The notes below the pieces were generated by a model. It was not told the DNA's origin. It saw nothing but the letters and a program-made list of their open reading frames with translations, and did no database searches. Below are positions 34,242 through 44,765 of a stretch of DNA of 64,000 nucleotides, in pieces. Each line of letters starts with the position of its first letter. Within the stretch, counting starts at the first letter, position 1. The position numbers were made by a program, and so were the translations under genes. Source of the DNA: Hawksworthiomyces lignivorus. Lineage: Eukaryota; Ascomycota; Sordariomycetes; Ophiostomatales; Ophiostomataceae. Location of the stretch: assembly GCA_002917075.1 (NCBI GenBank), contig NTMA01000108.1, positions 62,001-126,000 on the forward strand. The letters run 5' to 3'.

Positions 34242-35286
34242 CAATCTCACGCCGATTTCTGTGGCTAGCATAATGTTCCTTTGGTATGGGCTTTTGGTTC
34301 CCAATATGTGCCATATGAACAGCAAAGCAGCAGCAGAACCCACCTTCATTTTACGATTTTTATCTTTTACTGTTCTACTCTTACGAACTAACGTAATATT
34401 TAATTACGGAGTGGAACTACTTGTGTCGTTTTCGTTCTTGTTCTTGTGGATTGGGCTTTTGATTTTCATGGCACTTACATCTTGCACAACACACGCATGT
34501 CAGCGATTTTCACTCATTTCAGCATAGCAAAGGCGTTTTGCTTTTTTATTTGGGGTTTGAGACGAAATGGAAGTTAACATAGGATACCATTGACAGGGAA
34601 TAGTATGGGGACCTCAGGATCAAAGCTACTTCTGTGGTTATTGCATTGGGAGAGAAAAGTTTTAAGAGTTGTATGTACCTGTGTCAAGCTATATCAGAAT
34701 AAGCAAGGAGAGATAGGAAGAATGTGTTATCTTGAAGCAAACAGTTTCTCTTTGAGCGGGTTTCGCGCTGTGATTTTTCTAGAACTCTTCGGCTGTTGAT
34801 TATTTTCATCCGAGCTGGTTGCATGATAACAATCGGCGGCAAGTATTACGAATGTTCTACAAAGACAAGAGAACGGCCTCAGCATGCTTCGATTTTGCAG
34901 AGAGCGATCTCGATTTCTGTTTCAACTTTATTTGTGGCATAAACAAGGTGGCCAACATCACAAAATAGAGCGGGTCCCAGGAAGAAAAGAAGATGTTGAG
35001 GAACACCAGGCTTTCAGAAGTGAGGACGTACAGTACTGTAGCACTGGGAGAAAAGAGAATCAAAATGAAGATCGTTTATTCACACGCCCGAAAACATGTG
35101 CCCATGTGGCAGCCAATTTAGATCGAACAAAATGGGCACCGCCCCCCCACGCCATTTCATTATGCGGCTGAATACAATGTCGATCTGGACGAGGAAGCGT
35201 CGCTGAGCATAAAGCAGGGCTTTCAACTTGCTCCTATCAAATCTAGAGCAGCTGACTCTAAAATTCAAAACCTGCTTCTTCACATG
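34242..35286. other. Spacer between convergent genes
   Basis: 1.05 kb between two 3' ends; AT-rich, only short frames. No gene identified. Confidence 0.5.
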
Positions 35287-36837
35287 TCACAGCACCTGCC
35301 GCAGAGACACATCCGGCGGGTCCCACACCACATCCCGAAAACCGTGCCGGGTCCGGGAAGGGACAAGGCCGAGTTTCGTGTTGGCAGAACTTGGTAGCCG
35401 GATATATCGCTCATTTTCTACGACTAGCACGTGGCCAATGCGTGTGGATTGGAGCGTGCGAGGGTCTATTGTCGTCCAGTCCACTTCGCCTTCTAAGCCA
35501 ATCGCCTCCCGGGCACGCCAGCTGACGCTGCCATACAGCAGCTGCGCGTCTCGGTCGGTGCCAGCGTGGTACAGGCCGACGCCCCAGCAGGCCAGCTGCA
35601 GAGGATCGCCCGTGCCGTAGGGCGTGAATGCGTTGCCGACGTTATTGACGCCCAGGCAGGTGCGGAGGCCGAAGCGGTCGGAGAGCGTCGGGACGGGGAG
35701 CGTTCCGCGAGGATAGTGGCCGACGCCTCCCGCGCCTGCTCCTGCTTCCTCGCCTTCGCCCTCGCAAAGCAGAGTGGCAGGCGGCCGCCCCATCATGTAT
35801 ACATCGCTAGTCGGCAGGCCCGCCAAGTAGACGGGCAGGTCGTGCTCGCGGATGAGGGCAGCGAGGCGCCGCAGGTCGCCCGCCGGCAGCCGCGTCAGCT
35901 GCGTCGCGTGGCCGACGACGACCGTCCGGCGAGCCTTGCCGCTGCCGGAGGAGCTGCTGCTGCTACCGACACGGTCCCGCCAGCCGTGGCGCACGAGGCC
36001 GTCCACGAGGGCGAATATCAGAGGCTCGTCGCCGCCGTCGGCTGCGGCCGGGTCCCGGAGGTTATAGTCCAGGTGCACGTCGAGGTGCAGGTCGTGCGCG
36101 AGCGCCGTGGCGACGGCCCAGTCGATGTTCTGGAGGGCCAGTGCGCGGCTGGCCTCGACGTAGGGCGTGGCGCCGAGCACGCTAATAGTCGGCGCCACCC
36201 CTGCCGCCGCCGCCGCCGCCTCGTGCTCCAGCACGGCCTCCATGGCGGCGCGGTTGTCCGCGCCCGCGGTGCCCGTGAACAGCACCTCCTGCGCAAAGGC
36301 GCACACCTGTAGGTCGACCAGGTCGGCGAATTCGGCCCGCAGCTGCCGCGCCACGTCCACGGCCACCCGCCCGCGGCCGGCCGCCTGCCCGTCCACCTCC
36401 ACAAACACCCGCGCCGCCGTGACCCCCTGGCGGTAGCTCGTGGCCAGCAGCTGCGCGCCCCGGCGGTGCAGGTCGGCCGCAGTAAACCGGGCCTTGGCTA
36501 CGGCGGTGGTGCTCAGGGCCTCGGCAAAGGATCCCGTCTGAGGCAGGAGGTCCGCGTAGGTGGGATGCGGCTGGCCGTCTTCTCCGATGCTGGGTTCGCT
36601 GCCGCAGCAGCTGGAAGTCAAGATGTACGCTTTGTCCAGGTGCAGATGCGGGTGGCAGAGGGGCGGCAGGAGGAGGCGGCTGGCGATGCTGTCGCTGCCG
36701 CCGTCTTCCTCCTCGGCGTCTGACGACGCAACAATCGACTGCACAACACCATCGACCAGATCAATATCCCACAGCTGAGGAGCAGCTGCGGAAGGCGCCT
36801 CCCCCGACTGAGGGAAAATGACGTTCTTTAGCTTCAT
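35287..36837 (-). CDS. Cytosine-deaminase-like amidohydrolase
   Basis: Metal-dependent hydrolase of the amidohydrolase superfamily, closest in plan to CodA-type cytosine deaminases; the true substrate is unknown. Predicted 516 residues, single exon, ATG at 36837. A small N-terminal beta segment (MKLKNVIFPQSG) is followed by the metal motif CHPHLHLDK, with His62, His64, His66, Asp68 and Lys69. Later candidates are HLDVHLDYNL (His251, His255), VVVGHATQL (His310), and LGVNNVGNAFTPYGTGDP near 395-412, where CodA-type enzymes carry the catalytic Asp. Here the position reads Asn398-Asn399. Gly/Ser/Ala inserts at 290-303 and 358-375 are low-complexity loops. GC-rich at third positions. The C-terminal stretch with VDWTTIDPRTLQSTRIGHVLVVEN is the returning part of the composite beta sandwich. 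Likely cytosolic, as no signal peptide is visible. Confidence 0.85.
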   Translation of the reverse strand: MKLKNVIFPQSGEAPSAAAPQLWDIDLVDGVVQSIVASSDAEEEDGGSDSIASRLLLPPLCHPHLHLDKAYILTSSCCGSEPSIGEDGQPHPTYADLLPQTGSFAEALSTTAVAKARFTAADLHRRGAQLLATSYRQGVTAARVFVEVDGQAAGRGRVAVDVARQLRAEFADLVDLQVCAFAQEVLFTGTAGADNRAAMEAVLEHEAAAAAAGVAPTISVLGATPYVEASRALALQNIDWAVATALAHDLHLDVHLDYNLRDPAAADGGDEPLIFALVDGLVRHGWRDRVGSSSSSSGSGKARRTVVVGHATQLTRLPAGDLRRLAALIREHDLPVYLAGLPTSDVYMMGRPPATLLCEGEGEEAGAGAGGVGHYPRGTLPVPTLSDRFGLRTCLGVNNVGNAFTPYGTGDPLQLACWGVGLYHAGTDRDAQLLYGSVSWRAREAIGLEGEVDWTTIDPRTLQSTRIGHVLVVENERYIRLPSSANTKLGLVPSRTRHGFRDVVWDPPDVSLRQVL

Positions 36838-37733
36838 CGACGGCCGCTTTCTTCTCAGCCAGTTTCTATGTATACAATGAGAAAGGGGTAGCTAACAGAA
36901 GTCTTAAATATAGGCTTCCTATGCCTTCTTTTCCTCGCTCTCATAAGCCATGTACAAACAATAATAAGGGCCGATAGAATGGGAAATAAACGGCTTGTTA
37001 TCAATAACTGGCCGAGCGATAGTGATATACTCAAGTACAGCTAGTCTATCGGCATTTACGTTCTCACTCCACCTATGGATTGGCCCATAGGATGTCCGTA
37101 TATTCTTAACTGGTCGCAAGTTCATGGAGCCCAGAGAAAATCATTGCAGAGTTGTCTCTGGTGAGAAATTGGAACGATGACATTTCAAACGGAAGACCGT
37201 CAGTCATTCTGACTTTAAAATCGCTTGTGATTCTCATTCTGTACTTTTCATTAATACAACTTCCTCGCTTCCCCATCTTATTTCATTTATGGTACAGTAT
37301 ACACAGAACGCAAAGCGTCATATCCCCCCATGGCGGACTAAAAAGGTAAAGCAAAATGGTAAATATGAGATGTTGAGAAACGAAACAAAATAGACAAAGG
37401 AAGAGAATCAGTTGAGACATTTAAGTATCGTTTAGTCGCCATCCTAAGAGCAACTCATGTCATGTACAAAAAAAACAAAAAAAAGAAGGCAAAGTGTACA
37501 GGGGATATAAAACAACACCCCAAAAGAGAACATTCCAATGTGTCAAACACGGGCATTGTCATTGATGTTCATGTGTATTCTGCGTTTCTAGCATTGTCCA
37601 AACGCCCCGTCCTATGATGCAAATGCAGGCCAAAGTGAGAAGGGCTGTGCCGAAGAAGAGTGTGCGCCAAAAAAACAGATATGCAGAGTGAGATAAAAGA
37701 GCAAAAGTATCGGTTACTCAAGCCTTCTTCCAT
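36838..37733. other. Intergenic spacer upstream of the amidohydrolase gene
   Basis: About 900 bp of AT-rich sequence between two minus-strand genes, with several A-runs around 37465-37490. It contains the amidohydrolase promoter and the 3' flank of the Gyp5-like gene. Confidence 0.5.
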
Positions 37734-40700
37734 CTAGACGAATTGTCGCTTTAGGTCTGCCCACTTCCGGGTCAGAGCTTCATGTTGCGAATTGACCTTT
37801 CAATGTTAGCTTTTTCTTTTGCAGGAGAAACCTAGCATTATGCTATGCACTGGGGAGAAGGGGAAAAAAAAAGAAACTTACTTCCGCATATTGCATCTTG
37901 GTCTGTACCAGCTCCTCTTCCAGCTCCGCCATTTCCTTCTCAACCCGCTGGTTCTCTTCATGCACCTTGGCGTTTCGTTTCATCAGATCGTCGCGCTCTG
38001 CCTTCCATGCCTGCTCGAGTTCATCGGGTTGTTGTTCAATCACCACTTTCAACTCGCGCACCTGGCCCCTGAGGCTCTCATTCTCGTCTCGCAGCTCTTC
38101 ATTCTCGACCTTCGTGTGCACAAGCTCGGTCGCCAAGGCTGCTTGTTCCCGGTCGACTGCTTCAATACGTTCTTCAAACTTGCGCACTTTGATCGTCAAG
38201 CTGGCGTTGGCGGTCCGCAGGGATTCCAGCTCGGCCTCACGCTCCTTCTCAGCGCGCGTTTTCTCCTCCCACTCGGCCGTATAGGTTTTGATCAGCTCGG
38301 GTGTCAGCTTCACCTCACAGGCGTCGCGCACAAACTGGTCGGCGCGGTAGACCTCCTTATCAAGACTAGACGAAGAGCTTCCAAAGAAGCCGTTCTCCAG
38401 AATGCTGCCAGCACTGGGGCTTGCATCAATGTACACATCGAAGAGCCGGTCTTTGAGGTACGTGGTCAGCTGCGACATATCGGACATGCCAAGCAGCGCG
38501 GTCGCATTCTTCTGCATAAGGACGACACCGAACTTGAGAATGGCAGCCAGGCCTTCGGAGAGAATCAGGTCGTATATACGCAGGACGAGCTGCAGCGGGA
38601 ACCGGTAGGCAAACAGCGTCAGGAACCACTGAGTGGCGTAGAGGTGGGAGGAGATACCCCGGCGATGCAGATGGCAATAGAGGGCAGGCTCGAGGTCTTC
38701 GAGAAGCCGCTCGAAGAGGTAGAGGTGCATATGCAATCCGGGCATGTCTTGAATGAACAGGTCACGAAGGCGATACTGGTTCATCAGTCGAACTAGCAAG
38801 CAGAAGGCCTCTTCTTCTGGCATATTGAAGAGAATTGGCATGATCAAAAAGTTCATGCCTTGGGCGTAGCCGACGCCTTCGTCGAACAGCGCGTAAGCCT
38901 TGCAAACGCCAAAGAGGCCCTCTTGAAGCCCCTGGGCAGCAGCAAACTTGGAATAACTAGTCCGGGCGCCGAGGTCCCGACGGATGGCTCTCTCCAGCTT
39001 CTGAAGTGCAGCCGCATCCTCTTTTTCCTTCTTCTTGCGCAGGGCCGCGGCTTCGGCCGTTTCTTTGTCGGTCGACGGCGGTGATGAAATTGCGGCGGTA
39101 ACCGCAGCTGTCGCCGCAGCGAAGCCGCTTGCTATGCCATTGCTGACGCTCGGCGACGACCCTGAGTCGCCCGAATGGACGGACGACGCAGCAGACGAAG
39201 GCGTTTCCTTGGGACCAGAAGAGCTGCTGCCGTGGCGCTCTTTTTCACGGTCGGTTCCACGTGCGACTAGGTCGTGAAAAACAGCTTCGAGCTCCTCGTT
39301 CTTGCTCTGGGCAAGAACCTGCCAGATTACGCCACGAATGGCACTCGGGATGCCAGTGGCAATAGCCTTGTTCAGCTCCTCTGGGCTGGAGCGTGCCACT
39401 GCGGCGGGGCCTTCATAGATAACAGCTTGCCATAGGTCCCAGTCCACAGCATCATCAGCAATGCTTGAAGGGCCAGCAGTGACGCCAGAAGCGGTTCCTG
39501 GAGCTAAGCTAGGGTTCGGACTGGTAGGCATCGGGGATGTTGGAATTTGCTCATCACCGGGTGCTCCTAGGTGAATGTTGAGCCCGGTTGGTGCCGGCGA
39601 CTTAAGTGAGACGGTGCTGTCGTCGGGCGCCGATGCACCAGCAACAGCTGCATCTTTGTCTTCTTCATTTGGTACTACTCCGACGGCGGCCTCTTCACGC
39701 AGCCGAATCATCTTAAACCGATCCTTTAAGCTCGCTCGGCCGGAGCCCCGCCGAGGATCACCCTCCTCCTCAAGCTTGCTGAGCATCATTTCGGGATTGC
39801 TGGTGAGGGTGGCGACGGAACTGGCTGTGTTTCTCCGTGGCGAGACGGCAGGAGGTGAAGCCTGGGGTGGCGGCGGGGGAATGATTTCTTTCTGGCTGGA
39901 GCCTCGTGACAGCCAGGCGAAGGGGCTGGTCAGCTTTCGGGTGGGTGCTGGGGGAGGAGCGCCGATGGGAGCGGCGGAAGGGGAAATGGGCAGCGGCTTG
40001 GAGGCTGTCTCGCTGGTGTTGGACGCCGGCGACCAGGGGATCGATGGGATAACGTGGGTGAAGCTGCTGAGGGACAGCGTCTTGGATGAAGCTTCCTTCT
40101 CGGGCAAGGGCGGGGGACTCTCAACGGCGGTGTCTTTCGTCGATACAGACACAGCGGTCGCGTCGTCGTCGAGATTGACGTTATCGAGGTCGCTGCTGCT
40201 GGGAATGCTGATGTCGGGGATAGACGATGACTTCCTTTGATGTCCGTTTGTGGTGCCGTTCAGTCTTTCGGCCTCGTGTGTCTCTCCGGCTCCTTTTTCT
40301 AGGTTATCTTTGCCGTCCTCGTTCTTCTCGTCGTCGTCCGTAACAGGCGGCACAGGCCGGCCCCGAATTTTCTGGAATGCCTTTTCAAGCTCGGATTTGC
40401 CTGCGTCGGCTGGCTTTGAGAGACGGCTGGCGGACAGAGATGCTTTGCGGTTGGTTAATGAACGAACAGAGGCGGAGTCAGTTGCGTCTTCAAATGTGTC
40501 CTGTAAGCGATAAGAGTGTGCTGTCAGCTATCTGCGTGTCTGGAGGATGTCAATGGGCACAATGGAAGCACAACAGGCTGGCAAACGCCATCGGTGAAAT
40601 GCAACCGGTAGATCGTCTGGTTGTACTATGTAGAACAATTCTCGTTTTGACGAAGTCCGTCCACAATGCAAGCCACGTATCGAATTATCGAGTGAATATC

Positions 40701-40986
40701 ATGCAAAAAACAGGCCGGCGGACCTATAGTTGCAGTTTTAAGAGAGCGGATCTCCGTAGCCACCAGATTCTACGAATGCTGGGAGAATAGGAGCAAAACA
40801 ACAAAAACAGTGCAGATCATAGAGCGAAATTCAGATCAGAGGTAGACAGCTGCCTGACGAGGTCTGAAGAGGAAGACAAGAAGAGATATTTTTTTTCCTT
40901 ACCGTTTCGCGGTCAGAGCTGTCAGCCGAGACGTCGTTCTGGGGTGCACCAGACGGCGTGGTAGGTTCGTCCTTTGGATCCGACAT
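37734..40986 (-). CDS. gyp5: Gyp5-type Rab GTPase-activating protein (TBC domain)
   Basis: GAP for Rab GTPases acting at the Golgi and sites of polarised exocytosis (Gyp5/Gyl1 family knowledge). Three exons: 40986-40903 (28 codons), 40500-37882 and 37796-37734 (20 codons plus stop). Introns: 402 bp (GTAAGG, CAG) and 85 bp (GTAAGT, ctaac branch point, AAG); both phase 0. Product 921 residues. Residues 1-400 are acidic, Ser/Pro-rich and disordered, with Pro runs that could bind SH3 domains. The TBC domain spans about 411-692, opening with GIPSAIRGVIWQVL, split by a Ser/Ala insert at about 445-515, then AIRRDLGART (catalytic Arg candidate near 541) and VGYAQGMNF (Gln finger near 575), ending with FGVVLMQKN. 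A long coiled coil occupies about 775-920. The last exon continues it with HEALTRKWADLKRQFV; reading through the donor instead would give a Phe-rich tail. Confidence 0.92.
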
Positions 40987-43035
40987 GGTTGGTTCTTTGC
41001 TGGCGGTTTGACAAAGAGACAATGAGGAGAAAGGAGAAGAGAGATGCCGCCGAAAAGAGGTGAGGTATCAAGAAGAGTAAAGAGGATGGATGGAGTAAGG
41101 GAGTTTGTGGGCAGATAAGATCGAGATTCAAGAAAGGAGCGAGCAAAGGGATGGCGAGATAGAGAGGTCCTGCAGCAACAGCGCTCGCAAACAGCTGGAA
41201 CAAAAACGAATGAAAATGGCAGAAAGAGGCCCAGGGGGGGGAGAGAGAGAGGAGACAAAGAGAGTCTGGATGTCTGGCAGATTAGTACAGCATCACGGCT
41301 TGTCTCCCTATGTCTTGAGAAAACAGGAAGATGAGCAAAAGAGAACGTGAAGCTTTTTATTTTATTTTATTTTATTTTATTTTATTTTCAGGGCAAATTT
41401 GGTTCATTACTTCCTCACTGCGTTTATTTGCGTTTCTTGCGTTCTCATGGAAAACGCGACACTGCCTTTCTAGTTTGGCCGCTAGTTGGTCGCCCCTGCT
41501 TGCAAGTAAATCGGTACGTGTACTGGGCCATTCACGGAAAGAACCAAGAACGCCAGATTTAAGGAAGGAAGATCCACTTATTTTCAGGAGCAAGCGTCGT
41601 TTTTTTGCGGGGCAGATTCCCACAATGTGCTGGGAGATATTATTGTCCTCAGCAGAGCCCCTAAAAGTAGTGATAAAGACACACTGGGACCGCAGAATGT
41701 TCGCTAGCCGCCAGGGGAGAAAGGGAAAGGAAAAAAAAAAAGTACGGAGTACCTGCTGTCGACTATTGTTTCAAGAGAAACACTGTGCCTGCCTACTGCG
41801 AAGCTAGCAACAGTTTCTCCAGCCACTACAAGAATTGTATCTCGCCTGTATTACAGAGTACTGTACAATACACGTACATATAATGACACGCTGACTGAAT
41901 GTATACACTTTACACAGGTATGCGGAGTGTGTAGGCTCGCCTCTTAGCTTATCTAGCAAACCCATTATCCTGGGCTCACACGTGAGAATCACGGAGAGAT
42001 CAGAGGGCGGAGTACAGAGTACTGATTTATCAGTCTTGTCTAGCTGTGAGACACAGGACATATGTAAAAAGGAACAATAAACTGATCCCTATCTATCTCG
42101 CATGTTCCATGTCTCGCCCTTGAAATACACACATGTCTGCTATGACAAAGTGCCGGCCTCTGATTTCCTGTTTTCTTGCATCACTGAGCAGGTTGTTGAT
42201 ATTAAGCACACAAATTAGCATATGCACTACAGGAGGGCTGCTCCCTGTCCAAGGCCTCCATTCAGGGGCTGGCATGCGGTATATGCAAGTATGGTCCACC
42301 ATAATCATGCAATTGCTAAAAAAAAAAAAAAAAAAGGTGTGTGCTAGGAAAGTATTCTGTGAAGCCGTTGTCTCTTCGCTGTCTGCTCTGAATTCAATGC
42401 ATGCTTATCGTGCATGTGAGATACAGTCATTTTGTCAACTCGCACAGCCCCGAATAGCTACATGCTCAGCTGGCGGCGTCGACGGTCGTGTTCTCTCTGG
42501 AACCAGATATGATATCGTGCACTGTGCACTGCTACGTCGTTTAAACGAAAGAAGACAGATGGATTACCTTCACTTCACATTGAATTTTTTTTTTTGAATA
42601 TACGGCAGCGTCTCTCGGTTTATAGTTGTGCAATTTTTTTGGTCATTCCGTAGCGCCCGTCGTGACGATAAGGTATAAAATGAACAGGTACAGGAATCGA
42701 GAATACACGCCGCCACAAACAGAGAGCAAAACCCAAGCAGGAAAGGGTCGCTGTTTCTGCGGCTCTACTTTTGCCATCTTTTCCTCCCCCGTCTGCGCGC
42801 CTGTACTCTCCCTTCGCTTTTGTGTATCTTTCTCTTTTTTGGTGGTGGTGGAATACCCCCCTTTTGTGGTCGCATTGCCGTTCCCCAGAAGAAAAAGGCT
42901 TCCTCTCCCAGAACGCCTCACACGCAAAAGCGCGCATTTCATTCCCTGTGTTTTGCAAGACCCCTTCTCCCGTCTCTCTTCTCCTCCCCAGCCTCCTCCC
43001 CCCGCCTGCAGCACGGCATCTCAGGGCGACTGCAT
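40987..43035. other. 2-kb spacer between minus-strand genes
   Basis: Holds the Gyp5-like promoter (the minus strand is CT-rich from 40987 to about 41250), a (TTTTA)n tract at 41354-41389, an A-run near 42317 and the 3' flank of rps8, which is CT-rich on the plus strand around 42780-43010. No supportable gene. Confidence 0.5.
41354..41389. repeat. (TTTTA)n microsatellite
   Basis: About seven perfect TTTTA units in a row on the plus strand. Confidence 0.9.
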
Positions 43036-43852
43036 TTACCGGTGCAGCTTGCGCTGGTAGAAGGCGAGCTCCTCGCCCTCGAGGATGTAGCCGTCGGCGC
43101 GGCCGGACTGGCCGGGGCGGCTGGAGATGACGGCGTACAGGCGACCGGCCTCGAACTGGCGCTCGAGGGCGGAGTCGACCTTGCCGGAGGCGGCGAAGCG
43201 GGCGGCCTGCTTCTTCTCGACCGAGTTGCTCTTCTTGACGGGCTCCTCAGCGGCACCGCCCGCCTGCTTCTGCTGGCGCCGGCGGCCCAGGGGCTGGCCG
43301 TAGTGGGCCTCGTACCACTGGCGGAAGGGGGCGGCGTCAATCTGGATGACGGCCGACTTGGTCAGGGTGTTGGTGCGCACCAGCTCGTTGTTGGACGGGT
43401 GGTAGACCACGCCGATGACACGGGTCTTGCGGGTCAGGCCCTCAGAGGCCCAGGCAAAGTTGCCAGAGTCTAGGCGCAGAGCCCGGTACTTGTGGTTGCC
43501 GCCGCGGGTGCGGACGGTGTGGATCCGCTTGGTGCCGATACGGGTGTTGGCGGGCTGGCGGCCGGCCTCGAAAGCGCGCTTCTTCCCTGTTGCCAAAGGT
43601 CAGAACGTATGTCCTAGCAGAGAAAAGGAGAAGACAAAAGCAGCAGTTCTTGTCTTCCTTGTCTCCCCAGTCCGATACGGGCTTTCGATAAAAAGAAAGT
43701 GTATCTCCCAAAGTAGACGCAAAACAACAATTCTTCTCTTGTCTCCTCCTTTTTTTTCATTTTCATTTCTTCACGGGGATCGACGCACGGTAGTAGGCAC
43801 GCTTGGCGCCGGAGGCAGAGCGCTTGTGACGAGAGTCTCTGGAGATACCCAT
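43036..43852 (-). CDS. rps8: 40S ribosomal protein eS8
   Basis: Structural protein of the small ribosomal subunit. Two coding exons: 43852-43789 and 43586-43036, with a 202-bp intron (GTGCGT donor, CAG acceptor) splitting an Arg codon. Product 204 residues, normal for the family. The first exon encodes the invariant [20 protein letters not shown] start and the second continues with [68 protein letters not shown] and the Gly-rich, basic C-terminus. An additional intron is visible in the 5' untranslated region, 11 nt upstream of the ATG (see the separate entry). Strong codon bias, consistent with high expression. Confidence 0.97.
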
Positions 43853-43863
43853 GATTGCGGTGT

Positions 43864-43979
43864 CTAAAGAAGAGATGGCAGAGGAGCCGGTAGTTAGCAG
43901 ACCACCCAGAATCGAGATCGAGACAAGCAGAATTCAACTGGCGACAACCGAAGATATCAATTGCTCATCGCAGACATAC
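43864..43979 (-). other. Predicted 5'-UTR intron of rps8
   Basis: On the minus strand a GTATGT donor at 43979, a ctgctaac branch-point sequence and a pyrimidine-rich TCTTCTTTAG acceptor ending at 43864 define a 116-bp intron just before the start codon. Leader introns are common in ribosomal-protein genes of filamentous fungi. Confidence 0.7.
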
Positions 43980-44765
43980 CTTACGCCTGTTGTATGTGGA
44001 CGGGCGTGCGAGAATGGGTGGTTGTCGTGATTGTTAGTTGGAGAGAGGAAAAAAGAGACGACGGGGATCGGGGAAAAAAGTCGTAGAGGGCTTTTGCACC
44101 AGAGGACTGTGGAAAATTGGCAAAACCTAAAAAATTGGTGCGCACAAAAATTTCATTAGATTTTTGCAACAAAGGGCGGAAGGGCGGGGCATAAAAAACC
44201 TAGCAGGTAAGCGTATGATCATGTGACCGATGACTACTGTATTTGTCACGTGCATAATTTTCTAACGACCCTGAGCTCTGTTAATTGATTATTAGGGGGG
44301 ACGGAGTACTTGTAATACACTAATTGTACTCCCTACCATGCCAAGACTGGGACGACGCTCTGCAGATGATGTCTTCTCGTGAAAGCCAAGGGAGAAAATC
44401 TCTGTATGGCTACGAGTATCTCGCACTACAAACCTTGATGCCCAAAATACCTATACAAAATCTCAATAAGAATACGTTTATTGTGTTCTTTTTGGTATAG
44501 AAATGCTTGCTTCTGCCTCCAGTGGTTTCATCTCTCTCATCCTCTTGGCATCCGCGCACGTTGACCGTCTGCGACCGCCCTAAACTTCCCAGTCTTCAGG
44601 TTGATTAATACGGCAAAGGAGACACTGCAGCCGAAAGTGCGTTTCTTCTATTTTTATGTTTATCGCGTCTTCTTTTCTGTCTCTGTAGTCCTTAAGCAAC
44701 GATTGCGAAATTGGACAGAGCTGGCTGTGTCGGGGACGAGAAAGAGAACCACCATGCCGGGCATC
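43980..44765. other. Spacer with the rps8 promoter
   Basis: About 790 bp upstream of rps8 and downstream of the next minus-strand gene. It begins with the 5' leader of rps8. No gene found. Confidence 0.5.

Noticed and set aside
35566..36312. 248-codon plus-strand frame opposite the amidohydrolase
   Set aside because: Arg/Val/Ala-rich translation of the complement of a GC-rich gene; no motif.
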